Notes under the pieces: generated by a model | Told to the model about the DNA's origin: nothing | Database searches by the model: none | What the model saw: the letters and a program-made list of their open reading frames with translations, nothing else | Part shown: piece by piece, positions 1-13,505 of the stretch | Position numbering within the stretch: position 1 is the first letter of the stretch | Layout of the letters: every line of letters begins with the position of its first letter | Translations under genes and position numbers: made by a program | Assembly: GCA_023238725.1 (NCBI GenBank) | Contig: CM041546.1 | Location: 7,460,483-7,524,482 of the forward strand | DNA from: Scortum barcoo | Lineage: Eukaryota > Chordata > Actinopteri > Centrarchiformes > Terapontidae | Length of the DNA stretch: 64,000 nt | Direction: 5' to 3'

Positions 1-17
1 CTATCACTGAATAAAGT

Positions 18-271
18 CACACAATGGTAACTGAGCCAATGGCCCACTCATGAAAGCCCTTACATTTACAGTGGCGACATTCCCGGAAAAATCACACCAA
101 GCTTTTAATGCAAGAGACTTGCTCTTCAACTTACCTGTGTGTGAAGCAGCAGACATTTTTTTCTGAACTCCACCAACGTTGTGAGTTAGCAGTTTCTGTG
201 GCTGAACAAAGAAAAGATTTATGACTGCAGACAATGAAATCTGAAACTGAAGTGAGGTCCAAAAACACACC
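18..271 (+). repeat. Dispersed repeat, copy 1 (unnamed family)
   Basis: This stretch aligns by eye, in the same orientation, with 31601-31899. Shared blocks in the same order include ATGGCCCACT, ATGAAAGCC, CTCTTCAAC followed by ACCTGTG, TTGTGAGTTA, GCTGAAC/ACTGAAC and CTGAAACTGAA/CGAAACTGAA. The copies are diverged and differ by several short indels, so they are old insertions of one family and not a recent duplication. The left end may run past the window edge. I do not recognise the family and see no coding potential. Confidence 0.7.
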
Positions 272-3200
272 GCTTATCACCACAGGTGCAGTGAAAGAAA
301 AAGAATGAAAAAAAAAAAAAAACTAACTAACATTATGACAAGCATGTTATGCATTATGACTAAATTCACATGGCATAGTTACAGTATATATAATATTTAT
401 GACTGTTTATTTATCCCTGTAATGGTATTACAAATGAACTCCTTAGAAGAGTTTAGTTTGTAACTACCAATCTGAAACACAAATCAGTGAAATTGCAACT
501 TAACTGCATGTTGACAGCAGAGCAAAAGTCAGTTAAACACTGTTTTGCTACGATCACTTGATCTTTGAATTGGGAAAGTTAACATGAAGATAACTATCTG
601 ACATGTCCACATTTGCCCAGAAATTCTCATCTTGCAATAATGTGTTAAAAATCTTTTTCACACAAAGTGAAAAAGCAAAAAAACACTGCCAGCAATTTCT
701 GTACGATTCTCAAGAGCCCCACCGCCCAAGATATGGCCCAAGATGTTTGAGGCCTGCTCCAAATTAGCAAATCTCCACAGTGTAGGCCACACTTCAAGAC
801 AGCAAGACACTCATAAAACATATTCCTAATTGCTCTGTCACAGAGAGTCACACAGATACTGTGTCCCAAATGTACTTTATTGTCCCCTATTAAATGCTAA
901 TATCATTCCAAGAAGTTTGCAATAATGTACCTCTCATTAGGGCCAAAACAGGCCAGAATAACAGAAGAGGGAGGAGTAATTAACATAAACACGCCTCGCC
1001 TATAGATTCAAAGCCAAATGTCCTTAATAAGAGAACAGAGGAAGAGAAAGATACCCCCAATTTATTACAAAATACTACGTCCATTAATGGCTCAGAGACT
1101 GATTTGCATAATTTAGCATTCCCTTCCCATTAGCAAGCATTATTTCCCCAGTATTCCTTTACACCCCTGGGTTTAGCCAGAGCCCCTACTATAAATCTGT
1201 GATAACTTTGACATCAATTTGTAGCCACATCTCAGCAAAAGGACATTTAGCTTGGCAGCAAAAATAGTTCGTTTGGAGAGCTGTTCACTGTGTGTATTTC
1301 CTGATGTACATTCTTTGAGTTGTGCATCTGATCTAATTATGTTTGTTTTAGGATAATAACGTGTTTAAAGGTACCTCATTATTTAGACAATGCTTGCACT
1401 GGCTATAAATACCAAAAGGCCAAAGGAGAAGAGAGTGGTTGTTTGGTAAGTAAAGTACATAAAACGTGTCGTGGTCTCCCCTGATTTGCCGTTCTTGTCT
1501 TTGTGTACATGTTGTAAGCGATTGCTCCTGATCTCTCATCTAAAAGCAACTGAGCGAATAAATGGATAGCCATTCAGTAAATTCAAAACAGGTGGCTTTC
1601 TATAAATGCATCCTTCTTTTCCCAACAACCTAGACACTACATGTCAATGCAAGGTTCGCTGAATAGATGAGTCGCAGTCAGATCTCTAAAGTGAAATTTA
1701 TTTGCTGAAAGAGGGTTTTTCTTTTGTTCAATGAATAAAAAAGTTGGCAGGTTAGAGACTAACAGTTGTTACATGACAGGGGCTTTAACTGAAGCACAGT
1801 GGAAGACACAATGCTGAGGAGCATTTAGAGGAAGGTAGAACATTTCACAAGTAGTAAAAACTATTCATAACACTGGTAATTCTTAATTCATCATCCTAAG
1901 CTAAATAATATGCTGAGTAGTGCCAAGAAAACCAAAAGAAATATGTAAACACCAAAATAAAACAGACCTTGACAACCGGTAAAGCAATAATCTTACATGA
2001 ATGACTACTTCTATCAGAACCTTGGATATAGTATACTCATTAACATTTTCATTTGGTTTTCATTTGCTCTGTTATCAGCCCTCATCCATCTGTGAAGCTG
2101 AACTGTGTCATAGTAAATACTGCAAACTCCACTGTGATTATGTCTCCACGGTACTCTGCACATACTGACTGTGGTGCTTTCGTATTACAAATCTTTATCT
2201 GCTCGTATTCCTGCGTTCACTTATTTATCTATTTCTTTCTGTAACACAGTCGATTCGACTACAGCAAGAAAATCTAGAAACAAAGTTTGGGCGTGCAAGA
2301 TCTTCAAAGGACTGCCATCAATATCACTGACAAGGAAATTTAACATGTGAAATAAAATTGGGTGTGAGGACGCTGATTCCAACCACATGGACAGATAAAC
2401 AGCAACAGGACCAAAGAAACCTCTGAGGAGGATCTTTATTGCTATTAATGCCACTAAGCCCTAGCTCTATTCTATAATGTCTTCAGTCTATGAAAAGAGT
2501 AAGAACTTTTCAGACAACTTTATATTTCACCTTTCACTGTCAAGAGAGTGAAGCTTGAGACATCTCATCTCCTCTATTTCTTTTTCTTCCCTCATTTCTC
2601 TTTCTTTTTGTTTTATCTTCATCTTTATCTTTTGCCTGCCCAGAATGACTTACCAGAATAGCTCCAGGAAGAATGGCTGTGGCATCTTAATAGTCAAATA
2701 ATGGATGTCCTGCTCATGTGCCATGACATCATGCTTGCACTGAGCACAGACAATGGACTGACTTCACAACTTCATGTGTGGATGTTATTTCTTCGACTGC
2801 CTGAGGGGGGCAGACAAGACCTTTGGAAGCAGGAACGCTGTGAAAGAATCATTTCAGCACTTTTATGTCGGATGCAGAAGAGGTCTAATTTATCCCACTC
2901 ACTTCTCGTCTGGCTTAACAAATAAACAAGTAAATAAAATCACGCACATTCACACCCACCCCCTATCAGTGTGTTATAAAAACATTTATTTTTATCATCA
3001 TTTCATATAAGTCAAGACTAGGGCTATGTTTAGTTGTTTTTAGGGCTCATGGACTAATTAGTATTGGACAAATATGAAATGTTTAAATTAATCAACATAA
3101 TCATAAGCACAGCAGAGCTACTTATATATATTTTCTCAATTAGTCCATATGAGTCCATGGCAATACTTTTCTCTCTGTTAGTGTCTCAGTGTGCGCTGCC

Positions 3201-3795
3201 TAAAACTCTATAAATAAAGTCACATTCTTGTTAATCAAAGACTTATCTGTTTATTTCTTGAGGAATCACAGTCAATCAGCCCTCACACATCACTTCATTA
3301 ATCACCTTATGTTTTGTTCCCCTGTTCTACTCTCTATATCTGCAAGTCACCCAACACCTGCGAATACATTGTGATAAAAGTTATTTCATCATCCTCTTTA
3401 TGATTCGATGTCATTCCCTCTCACAGTGTGACTCCTGTGTCAGTCAGCGCCTGCACAGACATTGTGACGACTAACCCCATGTGTTTACCTTTATTCTCCT
3501 TCTGCTCAGTGACTTAGAGCTCCTCTTCAACAATCGTAATGCTCCTACCACCTCCACCATCACCACACAAAAACACCCCCCCTCCCCCACTATAATTATT
3601 GATCTGTCGTCTTCATGTCACCTAATGAACAATATTAACCAATCAAATGTCAAAGACTGTAAGGAGATGTCATGTGATTGTCCTCAGTGGCCAATAGGCA
3701 CCTGGGGTTGAATACTTGTGGTGATTATGCTTCCTGGTGCATTTGTGTGGACCTGTTAACCTTTTGTCAATGAATGACTCAGTCAGTCCATGTAA
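272..3795. other. Noncoding stretch without a gene
   Basis: I see no credible exon on either strand. The stretch has an A run near 307-321, AT-rich unique sequence, and a block at about 1000-1290 with many TAAT cores that could be regulatory. Open frames here are short and have no recognisable product. Confidence 0.6.
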
Positions 3796-3819
3796 GTGTG
3801 TGTGTGTGTGTGTGTGTGT
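3796..3819. repeat. (GT)12 microsatellite
   Basis: An uninterrupted GT run lies inside a wider TG-rich patch that continues to about 3960. It is typical of fish noncoding DNA. Confidence 0.95.
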
Positions 3820-3960
3820 ACATGTGCATCCTGCTTGTGCACAAGTATGTGCACTGTGCATTTACTGTGAAACACACGCGTGTGTCCTGTGGTTGTGTGT
3901 CTTTGTGTCATGGTGGAGCATAAACAGCATTTACACAGTTGCCTCCTCTGCGTGTGTGTG

Positions 3961-5777
3961 TCACAGTGGTGGATACAGAGCACCTACTGAGCAGCAGAGC
4001 CCCAGTCTTAATTAAAGTTATAGATAGAACACAACATACAGAGAGATCAGCGTGACAACCACAAACCCTAAAATGATAACAGTATGGTGTGTGTTGTATA
4101 AGAACTGAGTGTGGTTGTGTATGATTATTTATTCTAGAAATGTGGTTGCTTAAACATACATGACATGCCCTGCAGATGATACAGTGCAAAATAATATCAG
4201 TGATGTTAAAACTTACAATACAGAACACAAAAATAACAAGTTGTTAAAAGTAAGCATCAAATCAGGAACAACCTGATAAATAAAGGAATGGCTGGGTAAT
4301 GATATATTGTAAACTGGAATAACACTCCTTTCTTTATGAGTTGTTCCTGAGTCACTCCTGATTAGCTATGAAGAGGCACAAACGAAAAAGTAAGGAGTCA
4401 TTTAACAATCATTACTCAATCATTAGTTACTCTTTCTGTGCACTTCCAAGTAAAGTGGCAGATCATACTGGGGAGGTACTAAATAGCCCATCATTACTTC
4501 ATGGTTAAAACAAGTATCTTTTACTGGAAAGATTATTCAAAAACTACTGATTAATGATCAGTTTATTTTCAGGTCCCTCCTGCTCCTCACTCTTTCCTTA
4601 GTAAGTGCTCTTATTGTGAATTCTGTAATGATTGCTTAAATTTGTGTTATACTGTACAAACAAATCATTTGTTTTCTCTGCCTTTAGCGAATACAGAATA
4701 CCTCATTATTAGAAAGCACAAAAGCACATGTTTTTTGTATCATCCAATAAACAAAGGTATTAAATGAGACATCAAAAAGGCATGAAGACTAAATCTAAGA
4801 TCCTAAGCTAAGAAAGGAATTATAAATATTAAATAATAAGACTCTTTAAAGAGTCACTGACACCACTTATAATTACTGTTGTCTTGTTTTCTGCATGGTT
4901 CTCTGAGCTTTGCACAGGTTGACTCTGTGTTGGATTGGATGGAGAGCATGCATCAACTGTCATCTGGGTATGAGTCCAGGCTTTTGCTGCGTCACTGAAG
5001 AAAAGTATATAACTACAGTCACTCCAGAACTGTCTAAAGCTTTGTGCTTCTGGTCTGCCAGCGTGATTTGGTTTGCTCCACCATACTGACCAGAGGGATG
5101 GGATTTATGCAGGTACTGTGTGGGTACTAGATTTTACTACAGCTTGTGATTCAGGCCTTCAGTTTTTGTGTGATCAATAGCTTTGATGCGTTTTTATGGT
5201 TTTTCATTTTTGTCACCTCCAAAACGTGTTTAGGAGTCTTGTTAACAATGGAACTCTTTTTGTACCATGTACACCAAACATGGCATTATTAGGGGTGAAA
5301 TGTGAAATAATATGAAAAGAAATGTCAAAAGGCAGTTAACATATTCTTTAAATAAATGCTTTTTAAACCCACTGCCAATGAAATGACCCACTTTCAATAT
5401 CACAAAATATCTTATGTTGTAATGAAACACTTCACAAAATAATTCAAATTCTGCCTTTTGGCTGCAAAAAAGTAATGGTGAATAGCTTTCATCATCAAAG
5501 ATATAGCCTCAGGCAATCCACTTTGTAACATATTATGTAAGAATCAGTGAACACTGTCACATTGTTTGGGGTACATTATCTTTCCTGCTGCATTTAAGCT
5601 ACATATACTGAGCCAGGGTTAGCAATCCTACATCCTGGGGTTGGGAAGTGGGTGATAAGATGAGAAGAGGAGAAGTGCAAGAGATGGGAGAGCTTCAACA
5701 AGGACAGGCAGGTTGGGAACTCCTAAGTTGTAGAGAGAGAGTGAGATGCTGGGCTAAGTAGAATTAAGGAAAGGAAC
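3961..5777. other. Noncoding stretch without a gene
   Basis: AT-rich unique sequence. I see no exon, RNA gene or recognised repeat. Confidence 0.55.
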
Positions 5778-5992
5778 AGCTCTGTGTGTGTGTATGTGTG
5801 TGTAAAAGCATGTGTGCGGATACATGCTCATGCATGTGTATGTGTAAAGATTAGAATGTGCATCAAAAGCAGAGTGCATGCATAAGTGTACACGCATTAA
5901 TGTGTTTATATGTCAGTGTGCATGTGTGTGTGTGTGTGTGTGTGTGGTGTGCATGCGTGCGTGTGAGTGTGTGTATGTGTGTGTGCAAAGTG
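5778..5992. repeat. Compound TG-rich microsatellite region
   Basis: A run of TG, TGCA and TGTA motifs contains a clean (TG)12 core at 5923-5946. The alternating purine-pyrimidine composition produces long accidental open frames on the plus strand, which are not genes. Confidence 0.9.
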
Positions 5993-6850
5993 CAAGCAAC
6001 CGAAGCATTTTGATATTCCTATGTCTGTGTCTTCCGGCACTAAATCGGTTGGGGGTTCAGACCAGACTCATGCTGGGTCGCTCCAAGCACTCACACTGCT
6101 GTTCAGCATTCATTTGTCTCCTCTCCGCTCCTCTGTTACTGCCTGTCCAGTTTCTCTTCTCTATCGCTCTCTAACCCTCTTTTGCCATGTCTGTCTCTCT
6201 GTTTACCTCCCCTGCTTTTCCTCTTCATTTCTTCTGGTCTCTCACTCTCTCTCCCCTTGCCCTCTATCACATTCTGCTTTCACCACATCCTTCCTTTTCA
6301 TGTGGATGGTGGATGCTCATGAATTTATGGATTTCTGCATGGGGGGCTGTCTTCCGAGGGAGACCAAAAATGATTTCACAGCCCGCTGTGTGGAATATGG
6401 GCTCGTGGAGGAACAGGGTGGGAGCTCAAAGCACCAGACAACTGTTTTGTTCTGGTCCATTCTCTGTCACAGAGGGAGTGGTCCACCTGAAATAGAGCAT
6501 AAAGTGGCCTTTCTTATATCAGGCGTGTGAGCAAAATACCAACAGCCTTGTTTTCTATTGTGATATTTCTGTTGGGTCCAGTATTTCTTTTATTTGTCTG
6601 ATTTGACTTCATTTTGGCTGAATCATTTTGAAAATGTGTTTCCTGTGAAATGTATTGTTTATTAGATTTCAGACAGTCCAACGAAGACAATGATCATGGT
6701 AAATGTGTCAAACACATGAGACAATTTCTTTACAGAGGCCCACTGTACTGGCGTCATTCAAGGAGAGGAGGTGAGGAGAGGGGACTCACAAGTACATTTG
6801 GGTCCAGCTCAATAAAAAATCCAGATGTTATGTTGTCATGGTGATGCTGA
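5993..6850. other. Noncoding stretch, partly pyrimidine-rich
   Basis: The interval 6100-6300 is rich in CTCT/TTCC on the plus strand. The interval 6300-6530 is more balanced in base composition and stays open in one plus frame, but it has no recognisable domain and I see no convincing exon. Confidence 0.5.
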
Positions 6851-6963
6851 TGTATGAATTCTTGAGTTATGGCCAAAAATGTATTTTGTTAGGCCACAGT
6901 GACCTTTGACCACCAAATTCTAATTCCAGTTCATCCTTCAGTCCATGTCCAAGTTTTGTGCCA
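6851..6963 (+). repeat. Common teleost short repeat (GTGACCTTTGACCACCAAA family)
   Basis: The segment GTGACCTTTGACCACCAAAT, followed by a TCATCC..AGTCCA stretch and TTTTGTGCCA, matches a short repeat that I recognise as widespread in teleost genomes, usually regarded as a non-autonomous DNA element. Only the middle part is clear here and the edges are approximate. Confidence 0.6.
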
Positions 6964-8060
6964 GCTGCTTTAAGTCTTCAAGTATACACTTACATTTACA
7001 TTTAATTACTTTGGATACTACTAACTTGTTTATTTTTGCTTGTGAGGCTGACAGTGTTCCCAGACCAGTACACAATATGTGTACTCACTGTACAGGCTAA
7101 AGTAGAAAGAAAATCATAAAATGATGCTTCAGGTCACAGCTATGCACATAAAGCTGACCAGCTGCTTCAGCCAGCATCAACAGCTGCACTGATTAAAACT
7201 GAAGCATATGTGATTCATATGTGATTACTGAAAAACATGGCTGAGGTGTTCCATGTGCTAGGGTTCACTGGTGACAACCCCTTGACATCTCTCTGCTTGG
7301 GCCCTCCAGCAACACACCCATAAAATGCAACAACTTCCATATATACACATCCTAGGAGGTGTTTTTGGAGATGACCAAAGATTATTACACGGATATTTTC
7401 ACAGGAGGTAAAAATAATTGAAACCAATTGACTCCATGTTTTCATCCAACAATTTAATGAACAGAGAAACAGTGAAAAAAGCCTGGAGCAAAGTTCCCTA
7501 TTTTATTTATTCAGGCCGCCATATAAAGATGGAGCCAGCAATGTAGCTACAAACCTGCATTAGAGAAACAATTACAACTATGCCTATTATTTTTGGAGGT
7601 ATGGCTATAACCGTGATGTATTATGTGATTGTCCTTCAAAATCTAATGACATTAACAGCATGGAGGAACAAGTAATTCGATTTGTTCAATTCTCCGAGCA
7701 ACAGGGAGTGAGAGCTAAAGGGATGGAAAGAAGGAGAGGGAGAAGTGGAGAAAAAGGAAATGTAGGAAAAAATGAGTCCATTGACCAAATAGATGTAGAA
7801 CAGTACAGTTATGCATCATGTGTTTCAAACAAATCATTCAGCATTAACATTCATATCTAAGGGATTTGTCTTCATATCAGATATTAATGTGGAGTGTGGT
7901 ATTGTGTCACCTGCTTTTTTTTCAGGCTTTTTGATGGCTGAAACAGCTATTCAGCAGCAATTCCCTCCTGAATTTGGCCCGATTCATGCTGTCTGAAATG
8001 AGTTTGACCCGAGTGGTAAATGGTCACATTGATATTTATTATTTTAGTATTAACAGTTGC
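6964..8060. other. Noncoding stretch without a gene
   Basis: Unique AT-rich sequence. A minus-strand open frame at 7215-7445 has no recognisable domain. I see no splice-supported exon. Confidence 0.5.
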
Positions 8061-8310
8061 TTTGGTTCAGTGGTGAGCAGTGTTTGAATCTGCCGGCCAG
8101 CTGGGGAACTTTCTCTGTGGCGTTTCTGGTTTCATACCACAGACCAAACACATGCATGTTGGGTGCAAATGTGACCGTGATTAAGGTTGTCTGTTTCTAT
8201 GTGTCAGTCCTGATGAACTAAATATTCTGGGGTGTACCAGGCCTCTCATCTAGTGTCAATGGGGATCGAGTCCAGACCTCCGTGACCCTCTAAAGGATAA
8301 CTGTTAATAG
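8061..8310 (+). repeat. Diverged copy of a ubiquitous teleost repeat (GAATCTGCCGGCCAGCTGGG family)
   Basis: Landmarks in order are GTTCAGTGGTGAGCAGTGTT, GAATCTGCCGGCCAGCTGGG, CACAGACCAAACACATGCAT, GTTGTCTGTTTCTATGTGTC, GGGGTGTACCAGGCCT, GACCTCCGTGACCCT and AAAGGATAA. This is the order of a highly repeated teleost interspersed element whose undamaged copies read like a sentence from 'gtggttagcactgt' to 'aaaggataagcggtt'. This copy has internal deletions. Confidence 0.75.
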
Positions 8311-11300
8311 TGACACACAGTTTCATAGAACATATTGTATGTCCTGATACACACACAGTACTTGCTCTTCTTTGTTGGTTTTTTCTTTTGTTGACTCCCG
8401 CTTTAATATTCAGCATTATTCCCAGTCGTCTTGGAAAACCCAGAGTCGTCTTGTCTCTAGCCCTCATATCTACTCGCAGTAGGGTTGCATAAGAGGAACA
8501 CAGTGAAACTGAAAACATGCCAACAACACAGTACCACAAAATACATTATGCAGCCAGAATTCCCATCTCCCCCGTACTCTTTGTGGTATATATCCCTTGT
8601 CTTGTCTGTTGGACTTGGGCAGCATTGTATAATAAAACCATTATTGTTGAGTTGACATATAGCCCTGCGCTGCTTCCATGAATCGTATGTGTCAACAGAG
8701 CCACTAGGATGTCAATTTGAGTGTCAGATTAGGACGAATTTTCGACAGCCCACCGACTCAGCATTAATGATGGAGAACTGGAGAGATGGGTTAAAGGTTA
8801 GGGGTGTGCGAGAAACTAAATCTGTGGCACAGGTCATAAAGAGAGATGTGCAAGTATACCATTATACAGCTACACAAAGACCTCCCCCCCCAAAACAAAA
8901 AAACAAAAAAAAAAACCATAGAAACAAACAAACAAGAAAGTATATATGTTGAGTATATACAGGCCATATAAACATAGTTATACAAAAGAAGATTTGATGT
9001 GGTCCTGAGGTTGGAAATTTACTCTGCTAAGATTTTGCTAACATTTAAAACTACTCCCTGTGAAAGGACAAATAACGGTAACAAACTGAGGACAAGTTAC
9101 AAGGGATGTCACTATAAAACATTTTGGCCCTGATCCTGATTGGGGTCCTTTAACTGAAGCTACAACCTTAAAATGAGATAAGATAGAACATGACTCATCC
9201 CAACAAACAATATAGATAGTAAAAATTACGATTTATCTAGCTACAATTTATTTATCTAATATAAGGTGTGCAATATTTATTGAATGTCTACTTTATCTTT
9301 ATCTAGATACTTGATCAAAGTGTCTTGATTCAAAACGTTTATCTACTTAAATGATCCATATGATATGAATGGAAATTGAACTGAGATAACATATAAGCTG
9401 GAGTTGACGTGTCACTCAGTAGGTCATTTAACAATAAAAGATGTATGAATCTGTTGGTCTCGTTGGAACTGCAAAAACACACTCATGATTGCACAGTATT
9501 GCTACAAAGCAGTGTTTCTTCCCTCACAAATGGTCTTTGTACAGACACTGGCTCGCAGAGAGCCCACAAACCCAACAACAGCCAAGTTTCCTTTCAGCGT
9601 GTCATCAAGTTACTTGCGGGAATTAGCGTCAATTAGCCACGGCTGATATGACCTGCCACCGGCAACAAAGTGCCAGCTAAAAATGAAAGGGTGCTAACTG
9701 AATGTTTTGTATCTTTACAAATGACTTTTGTTCATGTTCTATATATATATTTATATATATATATTTCTTACCTTTATTACTTCCCTGTAGTTCTAATGCA
9801 GCTGCTTCTACATCTTCTCTTGTCTCATTTTTTAATGTTTTAATTTCCCTTTATTCGTTTTCCCCCTCCTCCCAGTAGTCATTAGCAATTTTAAGACAAT
9901 GGTGCCATCATTTCACAGAAGATGAAGTCTTTCTAGACACTGGCTAGAAACTAACTGTTCTGTTTTTTTATTTTCCACTCCACCTTATGTTTTTCTTTGC
10001 CTGTTTATATTTCTTTACTCCTTACATTCTCCTCCTCATTCTTCCTCCAACCTCTCTGAGCTCACAGTCCTCCAAGGCCTCCCCTCATGATATCTGAGTG
10101 TCCATTTTCCCAGCTCTGGCTTAACAAATTGACCATAACCTTGATGCAGTCCAGGCCACAAGCATGTCATACAGTGACCATAACAGTGATTCCAGTAACC
10201 CCCTCCAGACAAGCAATCTAAGAGCAACATGCTTAAAACAGTCTACAAGATAAACGCACATTGATTGCGTTTGGTAAAGTAAGATTATTTTGAGAAAGCT
10301 TTGTAATTTGATACTCAGTTACACTGAGAGGAGAGATATGACGCACAGTTCCTGGGTCTGTTTCTCACTGTCAGGAGATATAAGTCACTTAAATGTAAAA
10401 TTGTTTTTTTTTTTCTTAATTTATTTTATGAAATCTGTTTTATGCAAGCATTAAAACACTTTAAAAAGGTTTGAAACCTGAAATATCCACCGCCATATGT
10501 ACAGTGTAATCCCAGAGTAAGGAACTTTAGACATTCCTACAAAGGGCCTCTGTTATGTCTTTACAAAAGAGTACAGTCACCATTTTAAGAATATATCATC
10601 CCTCTTCTCAGACAACCAAGAACCTTTTTCTTTCATTATATGACCGGCTTCTCTTTTCCAAATAGTCCATCATGTCTGCAGTCTATGAATATTGAATAAA
10701 GTCTACTATCTTTATTCTGACACAGTCGCTCAAGCATTCAAACACTCAAAAGCTGTCCACGCCAGTCAATTCCGGAGCTCTTCTATTATATCAAAGAACG
10801 TCAAAAAGTGACGGATCAGTTACAGCTGAATAAATTCCTCCCAGATATACTTTTCTTATATAACATTTCACTCTTGTTTGATGGACACAAATCCCCGTAA
10901 AGGATAAATTATCCGTATATACCCTGAGGAGTCAAGAAAGTTTCCTCTCTTTAACATAATCCCACATTTCTATCTGTCAGACAGACAGGAAAGTTTTCCT
11001 TAAACATTCATTGTGGGAAATGAAAGAGCAGAAAGGCCAGACCTCTTAAAGTACAGCTGTTCAGAGGAAGTAATTCTCCTTGTCTCAGAAAAAAAATGTT
11101 TCCAATAAACTGGCAAGAAATCTCTCTTGTTTGTTTGATTAATGGCCCTTATTTATAGAGTTCATTTTAAAACAGGGAAATGTAAGAGGCATTTCAATGG
11201 CATAATCTTTGAAATGAAGCTTGCATAATAAAGCGGTCTGCTACTCTAAATTAAGCCCAGGGTGAGCATGATGGGTTTTATTAGGAAGCGCTTCCACTTA

Positions 11301-13108
11301 GAGTATCTGTGCAATGCTGTGTAACCTTATTTTGAATACAAGTTATGTGCTGACAGAAATTAGACATGAGGCAACTAAGTTTAAGGAGATAGGTGAAGAT
11401 TTACTTCAATTTTAGTTCTAAATTTACTGTAGAATTAAGTATTAGATCATGCTAAGGGTTTGTATTATACTAGAAATATAATGAATGGAAAAGCCATGTT
11501 TTCCCCTGATATCGTGTTGCAATCTTCAAACTGTACATTCATTTTAAATTTTATTCTGTAAGCCACTAGTTCCAACATTTCTCAACTTTTTAGCTTCTCA
11601 ACTTTTTAGCTATCCTAGCAACCTGGCTCTTAGGACTCACTTTCTGTCTGTCTGTCCTGGTGATCCACTTTGTTGATGGAAATATCTCATAACTGCTAAA
11701 GCCACAAAGCCACAAACTTGACAACTGCCAGATGATTTGGCATCGAATGTTGAACACCCATTCATATCCCCCTCTATGATTTGTAATGGCTTTTGTGATT
11801 TTAGACTTCTTCAAGCACCATGATGAAGTCAAAATTTAGAATTCAGCGTTCTCATCAACCTCAGCGGTTATGTGCAAATGCTGGTACTTGATAAACATCA
11901 TAATGTTAGAATAGTCATTGTGAGCATGCTGGTGCATTTAGCTGAAAATACCACTGTGCCTAATGCAGCATCACAGAGTAGCTAAGTTGCCTGTAGACAG
12001 AGCCCCGTTTTTTTGTGGTAACAGTAACAGATGTCTGCTGCCTATGAGATGATTTAAAAAAATACTCCAAAAAAATGCACAGCAATAAAAAATAATGATA
12101 ATTCAAATGTAAATCCCCTCTTCGCCAGTAGATCTTTCAAATCAAGGTAATCAAAGCATGCACAGCAATAAATCAACCTGCATTGATCTATAAATGAACA
12201 CGATTGACTCTGGCAGTATCTGTCCATAGCTGCTTTATACTGTATGAAAAGCCTCTCACTCAGTTCATTAAATCCCTGAAGCAACCTGAAGGCAGCAGAA
12301 CAGATACATTATTAAATCCGCTGCCTCTGATTTGAGAAGTGCCGCGCCAGATCGCAGCGCCACTGTGAACAACTGTCCACCGTGTTTACCATCATTAAAT
12401 CACATGCAAACGACAAACAGACCACTACATACAAACCACACATACCTCCACACACATCAGACTGATTAATTCCAAATAAGTATTGTGGATATTTATGCGA
12501 TAGATCACTTCTGCTTGTATTAGGCTGCTTGTAGATCCCTTTTGCTTAACCAAAAGAATTGTGTCTTTCAACAAAGATCCTGATGAGAGACATAAGTGAG
12601 GCTATTTGCATGTGTGAGCTCAACAAAGATTATTTAATTAGGCCTTTGTTTTAATTGAAGTAAATATGGCAGAATCTCTACATCCTTTGACCGGCAGTGA
12701 AGTTGATTTGTCCCAGAAAAGCCTGCTTCTAAGATAAGAATAAGACAGTCTCTGTTTTAGATCAAAGTCAGCAACTATCAGCTGACACTATTAATTGATT
12801 TCACAATGATAGAACCATTAGGTACACATAATTTGAGCTATTAAGATAGGAGTCCACCACAATTTGTGTAACCAAGAATTTCCTGCAAGGAAAAGCTACA
12901 TGCTAAAGGATTTATGTCTTCAGTTTAACTAGAAAAGGGTTGCAAGCATAGTACTTTGGATGCTGAGCCAGATCCATTTAACAAGGTTATTCACAGTTCT
13001 ATCAATACTCATGCTCACTTCTCAATATGCAAGATAAGCCCCTCTCTATGAAGGATCTTGAAATCTAATACACGGCACTGGCAAAATGTGAGAACATGCA
13101 AGAGTCAA
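8311..13108. other. Noncoding stretch; candidate regulatory DNA
   Basis: No exon recognised. There is an A-rich patch at 8880-8930 and an AT dinucleotide patch at 9740-9770. The parts at about 11120-11300, 12300-12420 and 12590-12660 are compositionally complex, rich in homeodomain-like TAAT/ATTA words and without open frames. Such features are often seen in conserved noncoding elements, but conservation cannot be tested here. Confidence 0.5.
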
Positions 13109-13133
13109 ACACACACACACACACACACACACA
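13109..13133. repeat. (AC)12 microsatellite
   Basis: Uninterrupted AC run. Confidence 0.95.
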
Positions 13134-13299
13134 TGCCGGTTTGAGAGGGATTTGAGGATTTGCTCATATACTCGATGCACCTCATCATGACCTTATTGGT
13201 AAATAGGCCTTTCCAGGACCCTGAGCAAACTCAATAAAACTAGCCTCCAACTCCAAACCCGCTGCACTCCGCGAGGTCCCCCGAGGAGTGTCGAGACAG

Positions 13300-13505
13300 A
13301 ATGAAGGGAGAGAGGCAGAGAGAGAGAGAGAGCAAGAAACAGAGATCAAGAAATAAATGGAGAAGCAGATGGGGGGGGAACAAGATATTGAGATTGAGAG
13401 AGACTGGAAGGGAGAGAATGAGACGGGAAAGAGAGAGATCAAAGACAAAGAACGAAGCAGCTGAGACAAGGAGAGAAACACTGAACGAGGGAGAGGGGAA
13501 CCCGC
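13300..13505. repeat. Purine-rich GA tract
   Basis: About 200 bases of mostly A and G on the plus strand with many GAGA blocks. The reverse strand reads as a serine/leucine-rich open frame purely because of composition. I do not call a gene. Confidence 0.85.

Noticed and set aside
3737..4228. Overlapping cysteine/histidine-rich frames on both strands
   Set aside because: Generated by TG/CA-rich sequence around the (GT)12 microsatellite.
5967..6530. 187-codon plus-strand frame
   Set aside because: Its first half comes from the TG microsatellite and a pyrimidine tract. The last part (6300-6530) is less biased, but I recognise nothing in it.
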